Shown: positions 1 to 8,474 of the stretch, one piece after another
How the letters are laid out: every line of letters starts with the position of its first letter
Numbering within the stretch: the first letter of the stretch is position 1
Source: Meiothermus cerbereus DSM 11376
GTDB taxonomy: Bacteria; Deinococcota; Deinococci; Deinococcales; Thermaceae
Assembly (NCBI RefSeq): GCF_000620065.1
Contig: NZ_JHVI01000013.1
Coordinates: forward strand, 37,319 to 101,318
Direction: 5' to 3'
Length of the DNA stretch: 64,000 bases
Position numbers and translations under genes: made by a program
Notes under the pieces: generated by a model
What the model was told of the DNA's origin: nothing
Databases searched by the model: none
What the model saw: only the letters and a program-made list of their open reading frames with translations

Positions 1-1223
<1,223 letters not shown>

Positions 1224-1252
1224 AACGCTGCGTGTCCAAAACACACGGGTGC

Positions 1253-1399
1253 TCAGGCCGCACCCATCCAAGGATTGAACAAATCGAGCCCCACGATTTG
1301 TTCAAAGTCGGCGGGTTGCTTGTCCAACCAGGCCACCACCTGCAATGCAGGTGGTGGCCGCATGAACTCGGAGAGCACGTTGGTATCGAGCAGAATCAC
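1253..1399 (-). pseudogene. FitB/VapC-type PIN toxin reduced to its two ends by internal deletion
   Basis: A GTG start overlaps the antitoxin stop (GTGA at 1399-1396), the usual arrangement of fitAB/vapBC pairs. The 48-codon product begins VILLDTNVLSEFMRP, the N-terminal PIN signature with the first catalytic Asp. After AWLDKQPA it jumps directly to DFEQIVGLDLFNPWMG, which matches the DFxxxGVxxxNPW tail of FitB-like toxins. The central ~90 residues with the remaining acidic residues are absent, although the frame is intact. It therefore cannot be an active PIN nuclease. Identification of the C-terminal tail rests on family knowledge, not an alignment. Confidence 0.75.
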
Positions 1400-1647
1400 G
1401 CGGACTCATCCCAGCGAGGCGTCTTGCGCGGCGTTTGGCGTTCGGGCAGTTCGAAGGCTGAATCCGCGACAGCCCGAAACCGCTCGCGCAGATGGCTACC
1501 CAGCCGCATAGAAAGCTGCGTCCCCTCCAGCGCCGACTTGAGAATACGTCGCGCCTCCTCCTCCATCGAGACCCCGTGCCGCGCCGTCCGAAGCCGCAAG
1601 GCTTGCTTGGTGGTTTCATCGAGGTTGCGAATAGTCAAGCTGGCCAT
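1396..1647 (-). CDS. FitA/VapB-like ribbon-helix-helix antitoxin
   Basis: The 83-residue protein opens with MASLTIRNLDETTKQALRLR and continues with RHGVSMEEEARRIL, the FitA/Arc ribbon-helix-helix pattern for DNA binding and toxin neutralisation. The ATG at 1647 is preferred over the GTG two codons upstream because AGGAGG lies at 1657-1652 at ideal spacing. It overlaps the toxin remnant by four bases. A perfect 14-bp palindrome at 1670-1683, just upstream, is a likely operator for autorepression. The antitoxin looks intact although its toxin is gutted, so it may be an orphan or may cross-protect against related toxins. Confidence 0.8.
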   Translation of the reverse strand: MASLTIRNLDETTKQALRLRTARHGVSMEEEARRILKSALEGTQLSMRLGSHLRERFRAVADSAFELPERQTPRKTPRWDESA

Positions 1648-1669
1648 GCTCACCTCCTTGTCGTGATAT

Positions 1670-1683
1670 CAATGCTAGCATTG
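1670..1683. promoter_or_regulatory. Palindromic putative operator of the FitA-like antitoxin
   Basis: CAATGCTAGCATTG is a perfect 14-bp inverted repeat ending 22 nt upstream of the antitoxin ATG. Ribbon-helix-helix antitoxins usually bind such palindromes in their own promoter. Function is inferred from position and symmetry. Confidence 0.5.
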
Positions 1684-1714
1684 TAGGCAAAGCAATCAAG
1701 CCGATCCAAGGGGT

Positions 1715-1964
1715 TTACTCATCGTCGGCTTCGTCGGGGGCAGGTTCCTCGGTCAGGGTGTCGTCGTGCTCGGAAACCTGCGACTCGATAAAAGCGATTT
1801 CGTCAGCGGTCAGGCCATAGCGCTGGTATAGCTTGGCGTCGGTCCATGCATGGTCGAGCGGGAGATCGGGGACGAAGGCGTAAACATGTCTGGGCGCGTC
1901 TGGCAATGCAGGTCAGCACATCCGGGTTACGCCCGCGCAGGCTGAAGGGGGCTTGGGTGGTCAT
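1715..1964 (-). pseudogene. Eco57I-class restriction-modification gene with a large internal deletion
   Basis: The ATG at 1964 has AGGAGGT upstream and opens a frame containing SLRGRNPDVLTCIA, which I recognise as the N-terminus of large (about 900-1000 residue) Eco57I-type methylase/restriction proteins that normally continue NLSNDEVFTPP. At about 1905 the match stops and, in a different frame, 1906-1715 encodes VYAFVPDLPLDHAWTD then KLYQRYGLTADEIAFIES, the usual C-terminal tail of the same proteins. Everything between, including the NPPY catalytic motif, is gone. Start, Shine-Dalgarno and stop region survive. The start overlaps the RAYT stop as ATGA. The family assignment is from memory of conserved motifs. 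Confidence 0.7.
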
Positions 1965-2518
1965 AGCGTGACCTCCTGGGCAGCCGGGTTCTCACGGTCG
2001 TGATACCAGCGCAACGGGTTGTTGGCGATATAGGCGCGGATGCGCTGCAAGGATGGGTCGCTGCGGATGATGTGTTCGTAATAATTGCGTTGCCATACGG
2101 GTACACCGGGCGTGCCGCGGCGTTCGTTGATATGTTTGGTGGATACCGTTTTGAACGCCCCGACCAACCGGCCAATCGGTTTGCGTTGCGTTGGTGGGGT
2201 AGGGGCGGTTCGGGTAGGGGCGGTTCGCGAACCGCCCCTACAATTATCGTCGGTGATCACGATGATGCCGTGTAGATGGTTGGGCATGACCACCCATTCA
2301 TCCAATTCCACATAATCGTATTGAATCCCTAACCATTCCCATACATCGGCAACAATCCTGCCCGCGTCATTCAACCGCATCTCCCCACCTACCACCTCGC
2401 CTAGCAAACACGCTCGGTTCTGCGTACAGATGGTGACGAAATACGCCCCTGCCTGGGCGTAGTCGTATCCCTTCAGTCGGATGGACCGGCGGTGATGGTT
2501 GTGGAGATCGTGCGTCAT
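1961..2518 (-). CDS. REP-associated tyrosine transposase (RAYT, HUH/Y1 family)
   Basis: The 185-residue protein has the RAYT layout: RSIRLKGYDYAQAGAYFVTI with CTQNR, the HUH metal-binding motif in VVMPNHLHGIIVI, and the nucleophile region QRNYYEHIIRSDP followed by YIANNPLRW. These single-strand transposases cut and join REP hairpins. The start overlaps the methylase stop (ATGA, 2518-2515) and the stop overlaps the next ATG (1964-1961), so the gene is translationally coupled on both sides. Its last codons double as the Shine-Dalgarno of the downstream gene. The variable loop (RGGSRTAPTRTAPT) is encoded by a REP palindrome at 2199-2241. Confidence 0.9.
   Translation of the reverse strand: MTHDLHNHHRRSIRLKGYDYAQAGAYFVTICTQNRACLLGEVVGGEMRLNDAGRIVADVWEWLGIQYDYVELDEWVVMPNHLHGIIVITDDNCRGGSRTAPTRTAPTPPTQRKPIGRLVGAFKTVSTKHINERRGTPGVPVWQRNYYEHIIRSDPSLQRIRAYIANNPLRWYHDRENPAAQEVTL
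2199..2241. repeat. REP-like palindrome embedded in the RAYT coding sequence
   Basis: Bases 2214-2241 form a perfect 28-bp palindrome whose left half is GTAGGGGCGGTTCG. It is directly preceded at 2199-2213 by a partial copy of that half-site. The unit is in frame with the transposase and encodes its arginine/threonine/proline-rich loop. I recall the GTAGGGGCGGTTC half-site as a widespread REP sequence. No other copy was noticed in this window. Confidence 0.85.
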
Positions 2519-3189
2519 GGCAGATCACCGCAGATCGGCCCCGGCGCCAGCGCGGCTAGTTCACGCACCGTCATGGGCGGATAGGCCTTGGCCGGCGTGA
2601 AAATCTCGTGCTTGCCCAAATGCGCAAAAAGCGACCCTTCTGCGCTGAAGGTTGAGGAGAGGGTGAGGGCATCTAGGCGGAAGTCGCGACGCTGGTACTT
2701 GCCCTTACCCAGGTAGCCCCACTCGGCGAAGGTAATCGGCTGGCCATCGTGGGTACTCATTTTCAGCGCATCGCCATGAATCAGGTTCTGCGAGAGCACA
2801 TACGATGCGGCTCGGAAAAGGGGGTTGGTCTCTTCGAGTTCTAGATACTCGGCAAAAATCTCCAGCAGGTTCATCCGGCACTCGGCAATGTTGTCTTCAA
2901 GGAGCTCGATGCCATAAAGACACATCAGCGCGAGCAGGGCGTAGTGCTGCCGCTCAAACTTGGATTTACCGTATTTGATTTCTACAGCGGCAAGCTTGCG
3001 GCGCAAAATAGCTACCAGGAAGTTGCCGCTACCACAAGCAGGCTCCAGAAACCGCGAATCGATTCGCTCAGTTTCTTCTTTTACCAAGTCTAGCATCGCC
3101 TCAACAAGCCAGGGCGGGGTAAACACCTCACCGTGTTCAGCGACGCGTTTTTTAGATTTTATGTAGCTTACTGGCGTCAAAGACTCCAT
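2515..3189 (-). CDS. Small methylase subunit (N6-adenine methyltransferase SAM-binding part)
   Basis: The 224-residue protein contains GEVFTPPWLVEAMLDLV and FLEPACGSGNFL, the SAM-binding motif I of gamma-class adenine methyltransferases, then YGIELLEDNIAECR and an acidic LIHGDAL motif. No NPPY/F target-base motif follows. I recall comparable short 'restriction endonuclease subunit M' proteins encoded beside a large Eco57I-type protein that supplies NPPY; that partner is reduced to a remnant at 1715-1964. The start at 3189 (MESLTPVSYIKSKKR) is chosen by family resemblance and because the longer frame overlaps the upstream gene. No strong Shine-Dalgarno is seen. Probably inactive alone. Confidence 0.75.
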   Translation of the reverse strand: MESLTPVSYIKSKKRVAEHGEVFTPPWLVEAMLDLVKEETERIDSRFLEPACGSGNFLVAILRRKLAAVEIKYGKSKFERQHYALLALMCLYGIELLEDNIAECRMNLLEIFAEYLELEETNPLFRAASYVLSQNLIHGDALKMSTHDGQPITFAEWGYLGKGKYQRRDFRLDALTLSSTFSAEGSLFAHLGKHEIFTPAKAYPPMTVRELAALAPGPICGDLP

Positions 3190-3217
3190 TACGGGTATTT
3201 TATGCCAGATTGAAGTC

Positions 3218-3640
3218 TCAAAGGTGATGCCCCTTTTCGGAGATATCTCCAGTAGCAACGGGCTCGGGTTGAGTGTGGAAATAAACCTCGGAACGTTCCT
3301 TGATTCTGCCCAGGCGAACCAGGCGAGCCGCTATTGCACCCTGGGTTCGCCCGTGACGCTGAGCGATTTCGTTGACGGGTATGCCTGAGTCAAAGGCAGC
3401 AAGGAGCTCTTTATCTTCATCCACAGACCATGGACTACCAGCCTTTGCGTGAATAGAACTTTTGCGATGGGTTGCTCTATGGCGCCTAGCCTCTTTATCT
3501 AGTGCCTTTGAAGCAACAAAGAGTGCGCGGATGACCTGTGGACTATTTAGCGTGTTTTGTGCTGGCAAGATCTCTCCTGTCTCGGGGTCGATACCGTTGG
3601 CTAGTGCTTCTATGATTTTCCTCGCTTCAAGCGGCGACAT
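3218..3640 (-). CDS. Conserved protein with C-terminal SANT/HTH-like domain
   Basis: The 140-residue protein starts at an ATG with AGGAGG eight bases upstream. Its N-terminal half carries LANGIDPETGEILP, a motif of a widespread uncharacterised family. The C-terminal half (residues ~65-115) reads PWSVDEDKELLAAFDSGIPV then EIAQRHGRTQGAIAARLVRL, a Myb/SANT-like helix-turn-helix. It is the first gene of the island operon, 28 nt before the methylase subunit, so a regulatory or DNA-binding role in that cluster is plausible. The exact function is unknown. Confidence 0.65.
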   Translation of the reverse strand: MSPLEARKIIEALANGIDPETGEILPAQNTLNSPQVIRALFVASKALDKEARRHRATHRKSSIHAKAGSPWSVDEDKELLAAFDSGIPVNEIAQRHGRTQGAIAARLVRLGRIKERSEVYFHTQPEPVATGDISEKGHHL

Positions 3641-3893
3641 TAAAGAAGCCTCCTATACGCTCATTCGCACATTAGCGATTAATCCCTTAGACCTTTCCTG
3701 AACCAGCGCAGTTTCCTATACCTCGAAGTGACCGCATAGAGGTCTCCAATATTCGCCGCATACTAACCCACCCCTGCCCATTTCAGACGGCAATTTGCAC
3801 TTGACGCGCCCGCTGCCAAGCCAGCCACCCCTCAGTCATGCTCGAGTCATCCTGCAGTGCGTACCCTGATAGAGAACCTGAGGAGGTACGGGC

Positions 3894-5237
3894 ATGAAAA
3901 AGCTGTTTGGGCTTATGGCGGCGGTGCTGTGGCTGGGGTGGGGGGTAGCCCTGGCCGATAGCTTCGACATTTTCGAGTACACCCCACCCCAGGGGTGGAA
4001 GAAAACCAACCTGCAGGGCGGGGTGATGCTCTCGCTGCAAACCAAAGAATCGTTTGGCGGCATTGTGCTGTATGCCAGCGTGCCCGCCGGCAACAACCCC
4101 GAGCAAAACTTTAAGGGCGAGTGGAAGCGGCTGGTGGAAGAGGGGCTGGGGCTGTCCGGTGAGCCCACCACCGAGATGGGGCCACCCAACGGCGAGTACC
4201 AGAACCTGGCGGGGGGCCTTGCGGCCACGCAGGACGGGCTCAACTACGTGGTGTTGCTCTCCACCTTTACCGGCAACGGGCGCGCGGCCAGCGTGCTCTA
4301 CATCACCACCGACGAAAAGCTCTTCGACCTGTTCGACCGCTTCAACAGCACCCTCAGGCTCAACAAACCCAAAGCAGCACAGGCCCCGCCGGTCAATGTG
4401 GCCCGTCCACCCGCCAACGCACCGGCCAGCAACCGCAGCATCGCCACCCCCACCACCCGCTTCAACGACGGCTGGGTGGCCACCATCGAGCAGGGCTTCG
4501 TGCGGGTGGCCAAGGGCGAGGTGGTGGTGCTATTGCACTATGGCCTGCCGCTGCCGGACAACATGTGGGTGATGGGCAACGAGCAGGAGCGGGTGGGCTA
4601 CTACTGGAACCGTCTGGTGGCCCCTCGCTACAGGGTGGACGAGCTCAAGGTCTTCAAAAACGACATCTGTTATTTTTGCCTTTATTTTGGCGAGGGCAGC
4701 GCAACCGAGATTGCCACCGGCGCGCGCAAACACGTGGCCCTCTACATCTCGTTTGGCAATGGCCTGGGCTATGCCGTCCAGGTGGTGGCCCCCAGCTTTG
4801 CCGCCTTTCAAAAAGAGTTTCCCAACATCGAGGCGGTGGGCAAGATGTACGGCTACAACAAGTTTATGGTCAAGGCCGCCGACCTGGTCGGCACGTGGAA
4901 AGAGAGCAGTTTCGCCGCAGGCCAGTACTACAACTCCGTCACCGGTGCCTATGCCGGCATGAACGCGGTGAGCAGCGCGCATAGCTTCACCTTTAATCGC
5001 GACGGTACCTATAGCTCTGCCCACAGCGGGGCCAGCGGCTTTGTGGGTTCACAGCAGTTCTACTCGCAAAAATACCAGGGCCGCATGACCCTAAACAACT
5101 GGCAGATGAGCCTAACCAACCGCTTCAACAACAAGACCGAGGTGTTCGAGGCCTACTTCGAGATGACCGGAAGCGGGCCGGTGCTGAACCTGGTTCAGGT
5201 AGATGGGGGCATGCGCTACCGGCTGGTGCGGGAGTAG
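3894..5237 (+). CDS. Secreted protein of unknown function
   Basis: The 447-residue protein begins MKKLFGLMAAVLWLGW and ends its signal peptide near VALA-DS, so it is exported. GAGGAGGT seven bases upstream fixes the start. Residues ~25-150 look like a compact beta-rich domain (TPPQGWKKTNLQGGVMLSLQ). A Pro/Ala-rich linker follows around residues 160-185. The last ~120 residues (DLVGTWKESSF, then FTFNRDGTYSS, and MRYRLVRE at the end) resemble a lipocalin-like beta-barrel. I do not recognise the family. It is monocistronic and convergent with the aldolase gene, seven bases away. Confidence 0.7.
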   Translation: MKKLFGLMAAVLWLGWGVALADSFDIFEYTPPQGWKKTNLQGGVMLSLQTKESFGGIVLYASVPAGNNPEQNFKGEWKRLVEEGLGLSGEPTTEMGPPNGEYQNLAGGLAATQDGLNYVVLLSTFTGNGRAASVLYITTDEKLFDLFDRFNSTLRLNKPKAAQAPPVNVARPPANAPASNRSIATPTTRFNDGWVATIEQGFVRVAKGEVVVLLHYGLPLPDNMWVMGNEQERVGYYWNRLVAPRYRVDELKVFKNDICYFCLYFGEGSATEIATGARKHVALYISFGNGLGYAVQVVAPSFAAFQKEFPNIEAVGKMYGYNKFMVKAADLVGTWKESSFAAGQYYNSVTGAYAGMNAVSSAHSFTFNRDGTYSSAHSGASGFVGSQQFYSQKYQGRMTLNNWQMSLTNRFNNKTEVFEAYFEMTGSGPVLNLVQVDGGMRYRLVRE

Positions 5238-5244
5238 CCGGGCT

Positions 5245-6234
5245 CTACCCGGCCACCCCCTCGAGCTTCCAGTCCACCTGGGGATGCATGGGCTTTAGGG
5301 CGTGCAGGAGTTCGTTCAGGCGGCTGATGGTCTCGAGGCCCTCTTCGCGCAAGGCCTCGCGCACGCGGGCCTGGTCGGGGTAGAAGCGCAAAGGGTGCTG
5401 CCACACCGCGCGGCCCGCCAGATAACCCCGCGCGCCGGCGTTCAGGGCAGCTTCCAGCATCTGCACAAACTGGTCGGCATTCAGGCCGCCCGAAAGCAGC
5501 AGCCAGGGGGCCGGGAGCTTGCTGTATTCGCGCATGTCGGCCTCGAGGTCCTCCAGGCTGTAGCCCGAGCCGCCCCACTCCTTCACTAAGCGGGCCGCAC
5601 CGGGGAAGGCCAGTTTGTAGAGGTCGATGTGGAAGCTGGGGTCGGCAAAAGCCGCGGCGATTTCCAGCGACATCTCGCGCAGTTTGGCGTTGTAGGCGGC
5701 CTCGTCCTCGCCGGGCAGGGGGTAGGGCAGCACCTCGAAGATAAAGAGGCGGTCGGCCCGCTTGCACGCCTCCCCCACCCTTCGCACGAACTCGAGCTGG
5801 TGCTCGACAATTTCCTGTGGGGCGTCGGGGCGGTGCCAGGCCAGCAACTTCAGGCCATCGGCCCCCATCTGTACGGCCCGCTCCACGCTCCAGCCGGGGA
5901 TGAGCTGGCTTTTGCGCCAACCGCCCTCGAGGGTCTCGAAGCGGTGGTGCTCGAGGGTCAGCATCAGGCCGGTTTCGCGGGGCAGGGCAGGCATGGCCGC
6001 CGGAAAGGCATAGTGCGGGTCGATCAGGATGCCGGTCACGGCGCGGCCCAGGGTCTCGGCCAGCAGGCCCTTGAGTTCGGCTACTTCGGCCCCCACATCC
6101 TCGGGGTTGCGGCCCAGGGCTTGGGCCACCAGGTTCATCAAAGGTGGGCGCTGGTCGATGGCCAGGGTGCCAAAGCGCAGGGCCCCATCACCGATACGGG
6201 CATAAGCACGGGCTTTTGCTGGAGTGGTTTGCAT
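5245..6234 (-). CDS. LacD/YihT-type class I aldolase, candidate sulfofructose-phosphate aldolase
   Basis: The 329-residue TIM-barrel protein has FGTLAIDQRPPL near the N-terminus, GLKLLAWHRPDA, the Schiff-base lysine region HIDLYKLAFPG, and APWLLLSGGL followed by GYLAGRAVW. The order and wording resemble E. coli YihT (LAVDQRE, DLYKVEMP, FLAGRAVW) as well as tagatose-bisphosphate aldolase LacD. Proposed reaction: cleavage of a ketose 1-phosphate or bisphosphate to DHAP and an aldehyde. Next to SuyAB and a YihV-like kinase, sulfofructose 1-phosphate to DHAP plus sulfolactaldehyde is the favoured substrate. It is the last gene of the operon. Tagatose-bisphosphate aldolase is the main alternative. 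Confidence 0.75.
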   Translation of the reverse strand: MQTTPAKARAYARIGDGALRFGTLAIDQRPPLMNLVAQALGRNPEDVGAEVAELKGLLAETLGRAVTGILIDPHYAFPAAMPALPRETGLMLTLEHHRFETLEGGWRKSQLIPGWSVERAVQMGADGLKLLAWHRPDAPQEIVEHQLEFVRRVGEACKRADRLFIFEVLPYPLPGEDEAAYNAKLREMSLEIAAAFADPSFHIDLYKLAFPGAARLVKEWGGSGYSLEDLEADMREYSKLPAPWLLLSGGLNADQFVQMLEAALNAGARGYLAGRAVWQHPLRFYPDQARVREALREEGLETISRLNELLHALKPMHPQVDWKLEGVAG

Positions 6235-6270
6235 ATCTTTCCCTCTGAGGTTTTTGGTGAAAAGCTGAAT

Positions 6271-7122
6271 CTAGGCGCGGCCCTGGGATGCCAGGAAGGC
6301 CTCTAGCTCGTTGCGGTGTGGCGGCGCAGCGTTGGCACAGTGCAGGGCGGCTACCGCCGAGGCGAACTCGAGCGCCTCGAGCTCTGTTTGCCCCTCGGCC
6401 ACCGCCAGGGTAAACGCACCGTGGAACACGTCGCCGGCCCCGGTGGTATCGCGCACGTGCACCTTGTGGGCCGCTACCCGTCCCCCCGCATACGCGACCC
6501 CCTCGGCCCCCAGGGTAACGGCAGCGAATACCTCCAACGCCTGTAGTTGGGCCAAAAGCGCATCCACGCCGCCTTTTTTCAGCGCCAGCTCTTCCGAGGC
6601 CACCACGTGCGTGGCCACCTGAATAAGCCTCCAGTCTTCCTCCCGGTCGCGATCCAGATCGAGCACCACCGGAAGGCCCCGCGCCCGGGCGGCCTGGCCC
6701 AGCCTATACCCGGCGGTGGCCCAGCGCCCGTCCAAAAGCAGCGCCCTCGCCTCCCCAAGCAGGTCTTCCTGGCTCAGCAGCAGTTCCTCGGGCAGGGCAG
6801 GCCGGTAGGGAAAAATAAAGCGCTCCCCCTCCGGCGTCACCAGCACCGCCGAGACCGGGGTGGCCGCGCCCAGCTGGAAATGGGTTTTGACCCCTTCGGC
6901 CTCGAGCAGCTCCTGCAGCCGCTCGCCCGCCGCATCATCGCCCCGGCGGCTTAGCAGGTGGGCCGCCCCCCCCAGCCGGGCCACCGCCAGCGCGGCCACT
7001 GCGGCCGGGCCGCCGATGGTCTCGCGGTAGGCCCGCACCCCGGTTCGGCTGGCGCGGGGTGGGAACTCCTCGACGTAGTAGCGCTGATCCAGGTTGGCCC
7101 AGCCCACGGTCAGTACCTTCAT
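6271..7122 (-). CDS. PfkB-family sugar kinase, YihV-like (candidate sulfofructose kinase)
   Basis: The 283-residue ribokinase-fold protein has TIGGPAAVAALAVARLGG near the N-terminus and the PfkB signature DTTGAGDVFHGAF with its catalytic Asp. The start at 7122 forms an ATGA overlap with the isomerase stop. Compared from memory with E. coli YihV, the layout matches closely: GERFIFPY against GERIIINY, and LLLDGRW against LADVRW. The DGRW arginine aligns with a sulfonate-contacting Arg of YihV, but the Asn of IIINY is Pro here. A C6-ketose kinase acting just before the aldolase is likely; sulfofructose is a context-based inference. Confidence 0.75.
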   Translation of the reverse strand: MKVLTVGWANLDQRYYVEEFPPRASRTGVRAYRETIGGPAAVAALAVARLGGAAHLLSRRGDDAAGERLQELLEAEGVKTHFQLGAATPVSAVLVTPEGERFIFPYRPALPEELLLSQEDLLGEARALLLDGRWATAGYRLGQAARARGLPVVLDLDRDREEDWRLIQVATHVVASEELALKKGGVDALLAQLQALEVFAAVTLGAEGVAYAGGRVAAHKVHVRDTTGAGDVFHGAFTLAVAEGQTELEALEFASAVAALHCANAAPPHRNELEAFLASQGRA

Positions 7123-8438
7123 ACCAGCCTGCGCTCCTCCGAACGTGGGGGCAGTACCTCCAGGCCCAGCCAGACACACATCTCCAGCAGGGCCTCCTCG
7201 TGCGCGCCCATCCCCACCGCCAGGTGGTGCGGGATGCGGTGGTTGAGCCAGCTCGCCAGGAACTGCCGGGGGGTGAGGGGTTCACCAGCCCAGGTAGGGC
7301 GGGTAAGGTGCCCTGAGTCGCCGTCGTAGCCCTTATCGCCGTTCAGCACCCCCCCGTGTACCACGGCTTTGCGGCCCGGCAGCAGGCGCAGGCCGCTGAT
7401 GGGCCCTGCGCGCAGGGGCATGTCGCGCACGGCGGGCAGGTTGCGGTTGAAGTGCGGCACCAGCCGGGTGGGGCCACCGGCCCAGACCTGGGGGGCTTCG
7501 CCCCCGTGCCAGAGCATCACCCCTTTGGACGAGAAGTGCGAGATGTCCAGCAGGATGGCGGGCCGCCCCGAGATGGCCTTCAGGGCCAGCATACCGGCCA
7601 AGCCCATCACGTCGCCCTCGGGCGCCAGGGTGTAGCCCATATCGGCCAGACGGGCCATGGCCGCATAGGCCATCACCCCGGTTTGGTCGGGGATTTCCGG
7701 CCACTCCCGCAGGGCCACCCCGTCGTAGGGCCGGGCCAGTTTTTCCAGGGCCAGCTCGAGGCGGAAGCTTTCGCGCAAAGCTTCCAGCGGGTACTCCGAA
7801 AGCTCACGAAACGCTGACGCCCGCTCCTCTACCTCGGCCTCTGAGACCGCCGCCAGGGCCGCCCATAGCTCGCTCAGGTCGGCCTTCTCGACGGTAAGGC
7901 CGGTCTCGGGCAGGGCCCCAAAGGCAAAAAAACCCGGCGCATGGCCGCCCAGCCATAGCACGCGGCCTTCGCGCAGCACCCTGGCCCCGCGTAGGGCCTG
8001 TAGGGTGAGCTGCAGGCGGGCCTGGAACCAGGCATCCTCCACCACTCCGTAGAACCACTTGGTGGGCTTTTGCGCCAGCGAAACCCCCAGGTTGAGGCCG
8101 CAGATTGCGTTCTGCGGCAGGGGGCCGCTCTCCCACACCTCCGGCAAGGCCCACAGCCCCACCGGGATGGGAAGCTCCAGGAGCGGCATAAAGGCATCGC
8201 CGGTGGCAAAGGTCACATGCTGCACCAGCAGTAAATCCAGCTTTGCGTTTTGGGCCGCACGGGCCGCCGCCTCAGCCTGGGCAGCGTCGACCACCGGCTC
8301 GGCCACAAAGGCCAGCTCGAAGCCCAGCTTGGGGCCCAGGGCTTCCAGGGCTTGGCGGCTGCTGTGCTCGAGGCCCAACCTCGAGCCCCTGAACAAAGGC
8401 CGCACGATGGGAACTAGACCAACTCTTAGGTTTGACAT
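7119..8438 (-). CDS. Fucose/arabinose-isomerase-like protein, candidate sulfosugar isomerase
   Basis: The 439-residue protein shows the L-fucose/L-arabinose isomerase-like layout: an N-terminal Rossmann-like half (RVGLVPIVRPLFRGSR, LDLLLVQHVTFATG) and a C-terminal half with PEGDVMGLAGMLALKAISGR, LLDISHFSSKG and LPGRKAVVHGG. Such metal-dependent enzymes interconvert aldoses and ketoses. It sits between the importer and the kinase, exactly where an aldose-to-ketose step is needed before phosphorylation. If the pathway is sulfoglycolysis, it would replace the unrelated AGE-type isomerase YihS of E. coli. The start ATG has only a weak Shine-Dalgarno. Substrate unknown. Confidence 0.7.
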   Translation of the reverse strand: MSNLRVGLVPIVRPLFRGSRLGLEHSSRQALEALGPKLGFELAFVAEPVVDAAQAEAAARAAQNAKLDLLLVQHVTFATGDAFMPLLELPIPVGLWALPEVWESGPLPQNAICGLNLGVSLAQKPTKWFYGVVEDAWFQARLQLTLQALRGARVLREGRVLWLGGHAPGFFAFGALPETGLTVEKADLSELWAALAAVSEAEVEERASAFRELSEYPLEALRESFRLELALEKLARPYDGVALREWPEIPDQTGVMAYAAMARLADMGYTLAPEGDVMGLAGMLALKAISGRPAILLDISHFSSKGVMLWHGGEAPQVWAGGPTRLVPHFNRNLPAVRDMPLRAGPISGLRLLPGRKAVVHGGVLNGDKGYDGDSGHLTRPTWAGEPLTPRQFLASWLNHRIPHHLAVGMGAHEEALLEMCVWLGLEVLPPRSEERRLV

Positions 8439-8474
8439 ATCACTTTTCGTTCACTTTAGTACACCCAAGCCGCA

